Positions 1 through 10,781 of a DNA stretch of 64,000 nt are shown here, one piece after another. The first letter of the stretch is position 1. Each line of letters begins with the position of its first letter. The DNA comes from Anniella stebbinsi (Eukaryota > Chordata > Lepidosauria > Squamata > Anniellidae). The position numbers and the translations under genes were made by a program. Below the pieces are notes generated by a model. It worked only from the letters and a program-made list of their open reading frames with translations, was not told the origin of the DNA and did not search any database. Location of the stretch: NCBI GenBank assembly GCA_029215795.1, contig JARDYH010000022.1, positions 240,961-304,960 on the forward strand, written 5' to 3'.

Positions 1-3000
1 GAAGTATAGCGAGAAGGGGAAGTCTAGGGGAAATCTAGGGGAAGAAGGGGAAGTATAGAGGAAAGGGGAAGTCTAGGGGAAGTCTAGGGGAAGAAGGGGC
101 AGTATAGAGGGAAGGGGAAGACTAGGGGAAGTCTAGGGGAAGAAGGGGAAGTATAGAGGGAAGGGGAAGTCTAGGGGAAATCTAGGGGAAGAAGGGGAAG
201 TCTAGGGGAAGAAGGGGAAGTCTAGAGGGAAGGGGAAGTCTAGGGGAAGTCTAGGGGAAGAAGGGGAAGTCTAGAGGGAAGGGGAAGTCTAGGGGAAGTC
301 TAGGGGAAGAAGGGGAAGTATAGAGGGAAGGGGAAGTCTAGGGGAAGTCTAAGGGAAGAAGGGGAAGTCTAGGGGAAAAGAGGAAGTATAGAGGGAAGGG
401 GAAGTCTAGGGGAAGAAGAGGAAGTCTAGGGGAAGAAGGGGAAGTCTAGGGGAAGAAGGGGAAGTATAGAGGGAAGGGGAAGTCTAGGGGAAGAAGGGGA
501 AGTATAGAGGGAAGGGGAAGACTACAGGAAGTCTAGGGGAAGAAGGGGAAGTCTAGGGGAAGTCTAGGGGAAGCAGGGGAAGTATAGAGGGAAGGGGAAG
601 TCTAATGGAAGAAGGGGAAGTATAGAGGGAAGGGGAAGTCTAGGGGAAGAAGGGGATGTCTAGGGGAAGAAGGGGAAGTCTAGGGGAAGAAGGGGAAGTA
701 GAGAGGGAAGGGGAAGTCTAGGGGAAGTCTAGGGGAAGAAGGGGAAGTATAGAGCGAAGGGGAAGTCTAGGGGAAGAAGGGGAAGTCTAGGGGAAGAAGG
801 GGAAGTATAGAGGGAAGAGAAAGTCTAGGGGAAGAAGGGGAAATCTAGGGGAAGTCTAGGGAGGAAGGGGAAGTATAGAGGGAAGGGGAAGTGTAGGGGA
901 AGTCTTGGGGAAGAAGGGGAAGCCTAGGGGAAGACGTGGAAGTCTAGGGGAAGAAGGGGAAGTATAGAGGGAAGGGGAAGTCAAGGGGTAGACTAGGGGA
1001 AGAAGGGGAAGTATAGAGGGAAGGGGAAGTCCAGGGGAAGTCCAGGGGAAGAAGGGGAAGTATAGAGGGAAGGGGAAGTCTAGGGGAAGTCTAGGGGAAG
1101 AAGGGGAAGTCTAGGGGAAGAAGGGGATGTCTAGGGGAAGAAGGGGAAATCTAGGAGAAGAAGGGGAACTCTAGGGGAAGAAGGGGAAGTATAGAGGGAA
1201 GGGGAAGTCTAGGGGAAGAAGGGGAAATCTAGGGGAAGTCTAGGGAGGAAGGGGAAGTATAGAGGGAAGGGGAAGTGTAGGGGAAGTCTTCGGGAAGAAG
1301 GGGAAGTCTAGGGGAAGACGTGGAAGTCTAGGGGAAGAAGGGGAAGTATAGAGGGAAGGGGAAGTCAAGGGGTAGACTAGGGGAAGAAGGGGAAGTATAG
1401 AGGGAAGGGGAAGTCCAGGGGAAGTCTAGGGGAAGAAGGGGAAGTATAGAGGGAAGGGGAAGTGTAGGGGAAGAAGGGGAAGTATAGAGGGAAGGGGAAG
1501 TTTAGGGGAAGTCTAGGGGAAGAAGGGGAAGTCTAGGGGAAGAAGGGGAAGTCTAGGGGAAGAAGAGGAAGTATAGAGGGAAGGGGAAGTCTAGGGGAAA
1601 AAGGGGAAGTCTAGGGGAAGAAGGGGAAGTCTAGGGGAAGTCTAGGGGAAGAAGGGGAAGTATAGAGGAAAGGGGAAGTCTAGGGGAAGAAGGGGAAATC
1701 TAGGAGAAGAAGGGGAACTCTAGGGGAAGAAGGGGAAGTATAGAGGGAAGGGGAAGTCTAATGGAAGAAGGGGAAGTATAGAGGGAAAGGGGAAGTCTAG
1801 GGGAAGAAGGGGAAGTCTAGGGGAAGAAGGGGAAGTCTAGGGGAAGAAGGCGAAGTAGAGAGGGAAGGGGAAGTCTAGGGGAAAAAGGGGAAGTATAGAG
1901 GGAAGAGAAAGTCTAGGGGAAGAAGGGGAAGTATAGAGGGAAGGGGAAGTCCAGGGGAAGTCTAGGGGTAGAAGGGGAAGTCTAGGGGAAGAAGGGGAAG
2001 AAGGGAAGGTATAGAGGGAAGGGGAAGTCTACGGGAAGTCTAGGGGAAGAAGGGGAAGTCTAGGGGAAGAAGGGGAAATCTAGGGGAAGAAGAGGAAGTA
2101 TAGAGGGAAGGGGAAGTCTAGGGGAAAAAGGGGAAGTCTAGGGGAAGAAGGGGAAGTCTAGGGGAAGTCTAGGGGAAGAAGGGGAAGTATAGAGGAAAGG
2201 GGAGGTCTAGGGGAAGAAGGGGAAATCTAGGAGAAGAAGGGGAACTCTAGGGGAAGAAGGGGAAGTATAGAGGGAAGGGGAAGTCTAGGGGAAGAAGGGG
2301 AAATCTAGGGGAAGTCTAGGGAAGAAGGGGAAGTATAGAGGGAAGGGGAAGTGTAGGGGAAGTCTTGGGGAAGAAGGGGAAGTCTAGGGGAAGACGTGGA
2401 AGTCTAGGGGAAGAAGGGGAAGTATAGAGGGAAGGGGAAGTCAAGGGGTAGACTAGGGGAAGAAGGGGAAGTATAGAGGGAAGGGGAAGTCTAGGGGAAG
2501 TCTAGGAGAAGAAGGGGAAGTCTAGGGGAAATCTAGAGGAAGAAGGGGAAGTATAGAGGGAAGGGGAAGTCTAATGGAAGAAGGGGAAGTATAGAGGGAA
2601 GGGGAAGTCTAGGGGAAGTCTAGGGGAAGAAGGGGAAGTCTAGGGGAAGTCTAGGGGAAGAAGGGAAAGTATAGAGGGAAGGGGAAGTCTAGTGGAAGTC
2701 TAGGGGAAGAAGGGGAAGTATAGAGGAAAGGGGAAGTCTAGGGGAAGTCTAGGGGAAGAAGGGGCAGTATAGAGGGAAGGGGAAGTCTAGGGGAAGTCTA
2801 GGGGAAGAAGGGGAAGTATAGAGGGAAGGGGAAGTCTAGGGGAAGTCTAGGGGAAGAAGGGGAAGTCTAGGGGAAGAAGGGGAAGTATAGAGGGAAGGGG
2901 AAGTCTAGGGGAAGTCTAGGGGAAGAAGGGGAAGTCTAGGGGAAGAAGGGGAAGTCTAGGGGAAGAAGGGGAAGTATAGAGGGAAGGGGAAGTCTAGGGG

Positions 3001-3540
3001 AAGTCTAGGGGAAGAAGGGGAATTCTAGGGGAAGTAGGGGAAGTCTAGGGGAAGTCTAGGGGAAGAAGGGGAAGTATAGAGGGAAGGGGAAGTCTAGGGG
3101 AAGAAGGGGAAGTCTAGGAGAAGAAGGGGAAGTCTAGGGGAAGTCTAGGGGAAGAAGGGGAAGTATAGAGGGAAGGGGAAGTCTAGGGGTAGTCTAGGGG
3201 AAGAAGGGAAAGTATAGAGGGAAGGGGAAGTCTAGGGGAAGAAGGGGAAGTCTAGGGGAAGAAGGGGAAGTCTAGGGGAAGAAGGGGAAGTATAGAGGGA
3301 AGGGGAAGTCTAGGGGAAGTCTAGGGAAAGAAGGGGAAGTATAGAGGGAAGGGGAAGTCTAGGGGAAGTCTAGGGGAAGAAGGGGAAATCTAGGGGAAGT
3401 CTAGGGGAAGAAGGGGAAGTATAGAGGGAAGGGGAAGTCTAGGGGAAGAAGGGGAAGTCTAATGGAAGAAGGGGAAGTCTAGGGGAAGAAGGGGAAGTCA
3501 AGGGGAAGAAGGGGAAGTCTAGGGGAAGAAGGGGAAGTAT
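1..3540. repeat. Left domain, irregular part of the array
   Basis: This is A/B/C word sequence with more scattered substitutions and less regular spacing than the arrays to the right. Recurrent local signatures include GAAATCTAGGAGAAG followed by GGGGAACTCTAGGGG (near 1,147, 1,698 and 2,227), GTCAAGGGGTAGACTAGG (near 990, 1,365 and 2,440) and GACGTGGAAG (near 924, 1,317 and 2,394). The same signatures reappear in order inside HOR-1 (near 12,170-12,390, 23,980-24,200, 27,180-27,400 and 33,320-33,550), so this stretch is related to the HOR-1 founder. No gene, promoter or unique sequence is visible. Confidence 0.85.
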
Positions 3541-4560
3541 AGAGGGAAGGGGAAGTCTAGGGGAAGATGGGGAAGTAAAGAGGGAAGGTGAAGTCTAGTG
3601 GAAGAAAGGGAAGTCTTTGGGAAGTCTAGGGGAGGAAAAGGAAGTATAGAGGGAAGTGGAAGTCTAATGGAAGAAGGAGAAGTATAGAGGGAAGGGGAAG
3701 TCTAGGGGAAGTCTAGGAGAAGAAGGGGAAGTCTAGGGGAAGACTAGGGAAGAAGGGGAAGTATAGAGGGAAGGGGAAGTGTAGGGGAAGTCTTGGGGAA
3801 GAAGGGGAAGTCTAGGGGAAGAAAGGGAAGTCTTGGGGAAGAAGGGGAAGTCTAGGGGAAGAAGGGGAAGTATAGAGGGAAGGGGAAGTCAAGGGGAAGA
3901 AGGGGAAGTCTAGGGGAAGAAGGGGAAGTATAGAGGCAAGGGGAAGTCTAGGGGAAGAAGGGGAAGTATAGAGGGAAGGGGAAGTCTAGGGGAAGAAGAG
4001 GAAGTCTAGGGGAAGAATGGGAAGTCTAGGGGAAGAAAGAGAAGTATAGAGGGAAGGGGAAGTCTAGGGGAAGAAGGGGAAGTATAGAGGGAAGGGGAAG
4101 TCTAGGGGAAGTCTAGGGGAAGAAGGGGAAGTCTAGGGGAAATCTAGAGGAAGAAGGGGAAGTATAGAGGGAAGGGGAAGTCTAATGGAAGAAGGGGAAG
4201 TATAGAGGGAAGGGGAAGTCTAGGGGAAGTCTAGGGGAAGAAGGGGAAGTCTAGGGGAAGTCTAGGGGAAGAAGGGAAAGTATAGAGGGATGGGGAAGTC
4301 TAGGGGAAGTCTAGGGGAAGAAGGGGAAGTCTAGGGGAAGAAGGGGAAGTCTAGGGGAAGAAGGGGAAGTATAGAGGGAAGGGGAAGTCTAGGGGAAGAA
4401 GGGGAAGTATAGAGGGAAGGGGAAGTATAGGGGAAGAAGGGGACGTACAGAGGGAAGGGGAAGTCTAGGGGAAGAAGGGGAAGTATAGAGTGAAGGGGAA
4501 GTCTAGGGGAAGTCTAGGGGAAGAAGGGGAAGTATAGAGGGAAGGGGAAGTCTAGGGGAA
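3541..4560. repeat. Diverged relative of the HOR-1 'b' block
   Basis: The rare signature GTCTTTGGG at 3,613 is followed 324 bp later by TAGAGGCAAGG (the C at 3,937). In HOR-1 copy 1 the same two landmarks lie at 15,952 and 16,276, also 324 bp apart, so the block is collinear with 15,890-16,870. Just around GTCTTTGGG it carries the substitutions of the other HOR-1 version (GGTGAAG and GAAAGGGAAG, as at 10,997 and 17,190), while its downstream part is of the 15,952 type. It therefore combines features that HOR-1 keeps in two separate blocks. This may be an ancestral state or a gene-conversion hybrid. Confidence 0.8.
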
Positions 4561-4869
4561 GTCTAGGGGAAGAAGGGGAAGTATAGAGGGAAGGGGAAGT
4601 CTAGGGGAAGTCTAGGGGAAGTCTAGGGGAAGTCTAGGGGAAGAAGGGGAAGTATAGAGGGAAGGGGAAGCCTAGGGAAGGAAGGGGAAGTCTACGGGAA
4701 GAAGTGGAAGTCTAGGGGAAAAAGGGGAAGTCAAGGGGAAGAAGGGGAAGTCTAGGGGAAGAAGGGGAAGTATAGAGGGAAGGGGAAGTCTAGGGTAAGT
4801 CTAGGGGAAGTAGGGGAAGTATAGAGGGAAGGGGAAATATAGGGGAAGAAGGGGACGTACAGAGGGAAG

Positions 4870-7046
4870 GGGAAGTCTAGGGGAAGAAGAGGAAGTCTAC
4901 GGGAAGAAGGGGAAGTCTAGGGGAAGTCTCGGGGAAGAAGGGAAGTCTAGGGGAAGAAGGGGAAGTCTAGGGGAAGAAGGGGAAGTATAAAGGGAAGGGG
5001 AAGTCTAGGGTAAGTCTAGGGGAAGTAGGGGAAGTATAGAGGGAAGGGGAAATATAGGGGAAGAAGGGGACGTACAGAGGGAAGGGGAAGTCTAGGGGAA
5101 GAAGGGGAAGTATAGAGTGAAGGGGAAGTCTAGGGGAAGTCTAGGGGAAGAAGGGGAAGTATAGAGGGAAGGGGAAGTCTAGGGGAAGTCTAGGGGAAGA
5201 AGGGGAAGTATAGAGGGAAGGGGAAGTCTAGGGGAAGTCTAGGGGAAGTCTAGGGGAAGTCTAGGGGAAGAAGGGGAAGTATAGAGGGAAGGGGAAGCCT
5301 AGGGAAGGAAGGGGAAGTCTACGGGAAGAAGGGGAAGTCTAGGGGAGAAGGGGAAGTCAAGGGGAAGAAGGGGAAGTCTAGGGGAAGAAGGGGAAGTATA
5401 GAGGGAAGGGGAAGTCTAGGGGAAGAAGAGGAAGTCTACGGGAAGAAGGGGAAGTCTAGGGGAAGTCTCGGGGAAGAAGGGAAGTCTAGGGGAAGAAGGG
5501 GAAGTCTAGGGGAAGAAGGGGAAGTATAAAGGGAAGGGGTTGTCTAGGGGAAGTCTAGGGGAAGAAGGGGAAGTATAGAGGGAAGGGGAAGTCTAGGGGA
5601 AGAAGGGGAAGTCTGGAGGAAGAAGGGGAAGTGAAGGGGAAGAAGGGGAAGTCTAGGTGAAGAAGGGGAAGTCTAGGGGAAGAAGGCAAGTATAGAGGGA
5701 CGGGGAAGTCTAGGGGAAGTCTGGGGGAGGAAGCGGAAGTATAGAGGGAAGGGGAAGTCTAGGGGTAGTCTAGGGGAAGAAGGGGAAGTATAGAGGGAAG
5801 GGGAAGTCTAGGGGAAGAAGGGGAAGTCTAGTGAAAGAAGGGGAAGTCTAGGGGAAGAAGGGGAAGTATAGAGGGAAGGGGAAGTCTAGGGGAAGTCTAG
5901 GGAAAGAAGGGGAAGTATAGAGGGAAGGGGAAGTCTAGGGGAAGTCTAGGGGAAGAAGGGGAAGTCTAGGGGAAGTCTAGGGGAAGAAGGGGAAGTATAG
6001 AGGGAAGGGGAAGTCTAGGGGAAGAAGGGGAAGTATAGAGGGAAGGGGAAGTCTAGGGGAAGAAGAGGAAGTCTACGGGAAGAAGGGGAAGTCTAGGGGA
6101 AGTCTCGGGGAAGAAGGGAAGTCTAGGGGAAGAAGGGGAAGTCTAGGGGAAGAAGGGGAAGTATAAAGGGAAGGGGAAGTCTAGGGGAAGTCTAGGGGAA
6201 GAAGGGGAAGTATAGAGGGAAGGGGAAGTATAGGGGAAGAAGGGGACGTACAGAGGGAAGGGGAAGTCTAGGGGAAGAAGGGGAAGTATAGAGTGAAGGG
6301 GAAGTCTAGGGGAAGTCTAGGGGAAGAAGGGGAAGTATAGAGGGAAGGGGAAGTCTAGGGAAGTCTAGGGGAAGAAGGGGAAGTATAGAGGGAAGGGGAA
6401 GTCTAGGGGAAGTCTAGGGGAAGTCTAGGGGAAGTCTAGGGGAAGAAGGGGAAGTATAGAGGGAAGGGGAAGCCTAGAGAAGGAAGGGGAAGTCTACGGG
6501 AAGAAGGGGAAGTCTAGGGGAAGAAGGGGAAGTCAAGGGGAAGAAGGGGAAGTCTAGGGGAAGAAGGGGAAGTATAGAGGGAAGGGGAAGTCTAGGGGAA
6601 GAAGAGGAAGTCTACGGGAAGAAGGGGAAGTCTAGGGGAAGTCTCGGGGAAGAAGGGAAGTCTAGGGGAAGAAGGGGAAGTCTAGGGGAAGAAGGGGAAG
6701 TATAAAGGGAAGGGGAAGTCTAGGGGAAGTCTAGGGGAAGAAGGGGAAGTATAGAGGGAAGGGGAAGTCTAGGGGAAGAAGGGGAAGTCTAGAGGAAGAA
6801 GGGGAAGTGAAGGGGAAGAAGGGGAAGTCTAGGTGAAGAAGGGGAAGTCTAGGGGAAGAAGGCAAGTATAGAGGGACGGGGAAGTCTAGGGGAAGTCTAG
6901 GGGAGGAAGGGGAAGTATAGAGGGAAGGGGAAGTCTAGGGGTAGTCTAGGGGAAGAAGGGGAAGTATAGAGGGAAGGGGAAGTCTAGGGGAAGAAGGGGA
7001 AGTCTAGGGGAAGAAGGGGAAGTCTAGGGGAAGAAGGGGAAGTATA
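4870..7046. repeat. Segmental duplication, two ~1.0 kb blocks offset by 1,176 bp
   Basis: Landmarks repeat at one constant offset: GACGTACAGAGG at 5,069 and 6,245, GTCTACGGG at 4,896/6,072 and again at 5,435/6,611, and AAGGCAAG (the C) at 5,687 and 6,863. Each pair is 1,176 bp apart. Inside each copy the GTCTACGGG landmarks are 539 bp apart. Similarity fades near 5,870 and 7,046, so the copies are about 1.0 kb with a partly unrelated gap between them. A smaller 215-bp duplication overlaps the left edge (CTAGGGTAAG at 4,796 and 5,011). Confidence 0.85.
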
Positions 7047-8640
7047 GAGGGAAGAAGGGGAAGTCTAGGAGAAGAAGGGGAAGTATAGAGGGAAGGAGAA
7101 GTCTAGGGGAAGTCTAGGGGAAGAAGGGGAAGTCTAGGGGAAGAAGTGGAAGTCTAGGGGAAGTCTAGGGGAAGAAGGGGAAGTATAGAGGGAAGGGGAA
7201 ATCTAGGGGAAGAAGGGGAAGTCTAGGAGAAGAAGGGGAAGTCTAGGGGAAGAAGGGGAAGTATAGAGGGAAGAAGAAGTCTAGGGGAAGTCTCAGGGAA
7301 GAAGGGGAAATCTAAGGGAAGAAGGGGAAGTCTAGGGGAAGAAGGGGAAGTATAGGGGAAGAAGGGGAAGTATACAGGGAAGGGGAAGTCTAGGGGAAGT
7401 CTCGGGGAAGAAGGGGAAGTCTAGGGGAAGAAGGGGAAGTATAGAGGGAAGGGGAAGTCTAGGAGAAGTCTCGGGGAAGAAGGGGAAATCTAAGGGAAGA
7501 AGGGGAAGTCTAGGGGAAGAAGGGGAAGTCTAGGGGAAGTCTCGGGGAAGAAGGGAAGTCTAGAGGAAGAAGGGGAAGTCTAGGGGAAGAAAGCTTAGTC
7601 TAGGGGAAGAAGGGGAAGTCTAGGGGAAGAAGGGGAAGTCTAGGGGAAGAAGGGGAAGTATAGAGGGAAGGGGAAGTCCAGGGGTAGAATAGGGGAAGAA
7701 GGGGAAGTATAGAAGGAAGGGGAAGTCTAGGGGAAGTCTAGGGGAAGAAGGGGAAGTATAGAGGGAAGGGGAAGTCTAGGGGAAGAAGGGGAAGTATAGA
7801 GGGAAGGGGAAGTCTAGGGGAAGAAGGGGAAGTATAGAGGGAAGGGGAAATCTAGGGGAAGTCTAGGGGAAGAAGGGGAAGAATAGAGGAAAGGGGAAGT
7901 CCAGGGGAAGTCTAGGGGAAGAAGGGGCAGTATAGAGGGAAGGGGAAGTCTAGGAGAAGTCTAGGGGAAGAAGGGGCAGTATAGAGGGAAGGGGAAGTCT
8001 AGGGGAAGAAGGGGAAGTCTAGGGGAAGAAGGGGAAGAATAGAGGAAAGGGGAAGTCCAGGGGAAGTCTAGGGGAAGAAGGGGAAGTAGAGAGGGAAGGG
8101 GAAGTCTAGGGGAAGTCTAGGGGAAGAAGGGGAAGTATAGAGGGAAGGGAAGTCTAGGGGAAGTCTAGGGGAAGAAGGGGAAGTATAGAGGGAAGGGGAA
8201 GTCTAGGGGAAGAAGGGGAAGTCTAGGGGAAGAAGGTGAAGTCTAGGGGAAGAAGGGGAAGTATAGAGGGAAGGGGAAGTCTAGGGGAAGAAGGGGAAGT
8301 CTAGGGGAAGAAGGGGAAGTCTAGGGGAAGAAGGGGAAGTATAGAGGGAAGGGGAAGTCTAGGGGAAATCTAGGGGAAGAAGGGGAAGTCTAGGGGAAGA
8401 AGTGGAAGTCTAGGCGAAGTCTAGGGGAAGAAGGGGAAGTATAGAGGGAAGGGGAAGTCTAGGGGAAGAAGGGGAAGTCTAGGAGAAGAAGGGGAAGTCT
8501 AGGGGAAGAAGGGGAAGTATAGAGGGAAGGGGAAGTCTAGGGGAAGAAGGGGAAGTATAGAGGGAAGGGGAAGTCTAGGGGAAGTCTAGGGGAAGAAGAG
8601 GAAGTCTAGGGGAAGCAGGGGAAGTATAGAGGGAAGGGGA
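7047..8640. repeat. Left domain, middle part; holds a lone HindIII-type site
   Basis: This is irregular A/B/C sequence with few long-range landmarks. Near 7,049 a C word runs directly into B (GAGGGAAGAAGGGG), a transition that is otherwise rare. AAGCTT at 7,591-7,596, within GAAAGCTTAGTCTAGG, is the only AGCT I found in the window and replaces the usual GAAGGGGAAGTC. No gene is visible. Confidence 0.8.
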
Positions 8641-9330
8641 AGTCTAATGGAAGAAGGGGAAGTCTAGAGGAAGAAGGGGAAGTCCAGGGGAACAAGGGGA
8701 AGTCTAGGGGAAGAAGGGGAAGTCTAGGGGAAGAAGGCAAGTATAGAGGGACGGGGAAGTCTAGGGGAAGTCTAGGGGAAGAAGGGGAAGTATAGAGGGA
8801 AGGGGAAGTCTAGGGGTAGTCTAGGGGAAGAAGGTGAAGTATAGAGGGAAGGGGAAGTCTAGAGGAAGAAGGGGAATTCTAGGGGAAGAAGGGGAAGTCT
8901 AGGGGAAGAAGGGGAAGTATAGAGGGAAGGGGAAGCCTAGGGAAGGAAGGGGAAGTCTACGGGAAGAAGGGGAAGTATAGGGCGAAGGGGAAGTCTAGGG
9001 GAAGTCTAGAGGAAGAAGGGGAAGTCCAGGGGAAGAAGGGGAAGTCTAGGGGAAGAAGGGGAAGTCTAGGGGAAGAAGGCAAGTATAGAGGGACGGGGAA
9101 GTCTAGGGGAAGTCTAGGGGAAGAAGGGGAAGTATAGAGGGAAGGGGAAGTCTAGGGGTAGTCTAGGGGAAGAAGGGGAAGTATAGAGGGAAGGGGAAGT
9201 CTAGGGGAAGAAGGGGAAGTCTAGGGGAAGAAGGGGAAGTCTAGGGGAAGAAGGGGAAGTCTAGGGGAAGAAGGGGAAGTATAGAGGGAAGGGGAAGTAT
9301 AGGGGAAGTCTAAGGAAAGAAGGGGAAGTA
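8641..9330. repeat. 342-bp tandem duplication
   Basis: TCTAGAGGAAG occurs at 8,663 and 9,005, and AAGGCAAG (the C) at 8,738 and 9,080. Both pairs are exactly 342 bp apart. The block includes GTCCAGGGG and TAGAGGGACGGGG, the signature set that starts every HOR-1 copy and the first two HOR-2 copies. The right-hand copy continues into the segment at about 9,000-9,590 that was later copied to the start of HOR-2. Confidence 0.85.
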
Positions 9331-9590
9331 TAGGGGGAAGGGGAAGTCTAGGGGAAGTCTAGGGGAAGAAGGGGAAGTCTGGGGGAAGAAGGGGAAGTCT
9401 AGAGGAAGAAGGGGAAGTATAGAGGGAAGGGGAAGTCTAGGGGAAGTCTAGGGGAAGAAGGGGAAGTACAGAGGGAAGGGGAAGTCTAGGGGAAGTCTAG
9501 GGAAAGAAGGGGAAGTATAGGGGAAGTCTCGGGGAAGAAGGGGAAGTCTAGGGGAAGAAGGGGAAGTCTAAGGGAAGTCTAGGGGAAGAA
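9000..9590. repeat. Left-domain segment duplicated at 40.05-40.64 kb
   Basis: Landmarks here match the start of HOR-2 at a constant offset of 31,053 bp: AAGGCAAG (C at 9,080 and 40,133) and TAAGGAAAG (9,311 and 40,364). The order GTCTAGAGG, GTACAGAGG, CTAGGGAAAG, GTATAGGGGAAGTCTCGGGG, GTCTAAGGG is shared over about 590 bp. HOR-2 therefore carries left-domain material that HOR-1 does not show in this order. Confidence 0.85.
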
Positions 9591-10781
9591 GGGGAAGTAT
9601 AGAGGGAAGGGGAAGTCTAGGGGAAGAAGGGGAAGTCTAGGGGAAGAAGGGGAAGTATAGGGCGAAGGGGAAGTCTAGGGGAAGTCTAGGGGAAGAAGGG
9701 GAAGTATAGAGGGAAGGGGAAGTATAGGGGAAGAAGGGGACGTACAGAGGGAAGGGGAAGTCTAGGGGAAGAAGGGGAAGTATAGAGGGAAGGGTCAGTC
9801 TAGGGGAAGTCTAGGGGAAGAAGGGGAAGTATAGAGGGAAGGGGAAGTCTAGGGGAAGTCTAGGGGAAGTCTAGGGGAAGTCTAGGGGAAGAAGGGGAAG
9901 TATAGAGGGAAGGGGAAGCCTAGGGAAGGAAGGGGAAGTCTACGGGAAGAAGGGGAAGTATAGAGGGAAGGGGAAGTCTAGGGGAAGAAGGGGAAGTCTA
10001 GGGGAAGAAGGGGAAGTCTAGGGGAAGAAGGGGAAGTATAGAGGGAAGGGGAAGTCTAGGGGAAGAAGGGGAAGTCTAGGGGAAGAAGGGGAAGTCTAGG
10101 CGAAGAAGGGGAAGTCTAGGGGAAGTCTAGGGGAAGAAGGGGAAGTATAGAGGGAAGGGGAAGTCTAGGGGAAGTCTAGGGGAAGAAGGGGAAGTCTAGG
10201 GGAAGAAGGGGAAGTCCAGGGGAAGAAGGGGAAATCTAGGGGAAGAAGGGGAAGTCTAGGGGAAGAAGGGGAAGTCTAGGGGAAGAAGGGGAAGTATAGA
10301 GGGAAGGGGAAGTCTAGGGGAAGTCTAGGGAAAGAAGGGGAAGTATAGAGGGAAGGGGAAGTCTAGGGGAAGTTTAGGGGAAGAAGGGGAAGTCTAGGGG
10401 AAGAAGGGGAAGTCTAGGGGAAGAAGGGGAAGTCTAGGGGAAGAAGGGGAAGTGTAGAGGGAAGGGGAAGTCTAGGGGAAGTCTAGGGGAAGAAGGGGCA
10501 GTATAGAGGGAAGGGGAAGTCTAGGGGATGTCTAGGGGAAGACGTGGAAGTCTAGGGGAAGATGGGGAAGTATAGAGGGAAGGGGAAGTCAAGGGGTAGA
10601 CTAGGGGAAGAAGGGGAAGTATAGAGGGAAGGGGAAGTCTAGGGGAAGTCTAGGGGAAGAAGGGGAAGTATAGAGGGAAGGGGAAGTCTAGGGGAAGAAG
10701 GGGAAGTCTAGAGGAAGAAGGGGAAGTCCAGGGGAAGAAGGGGAAGTCTAGGGGAAGAAGGGGAAGTCTAGGGGAAGAAGG
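9591..10781. repeat. Transition from left domain to HOR-1
   Basis: The stretch holds an A-run of four words near 9,846 followed by GGGGAAGCCTAGGGAAGGAAGG, then GTCTAGGCGAAG, GTCCAGGGG, GTGTAGAGGG, GGGGCAGTATAG, GGGGATGTCTAGG and GACGTGGAAG. About 10,315-10,780 recurs almost word for word at about 25,020-25,590, inside HOR-1 copy 3. This therefore looks like the tail of an earlier, partly degraded HOR-1 copy. No gene is visible. Confidence 0.75.
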
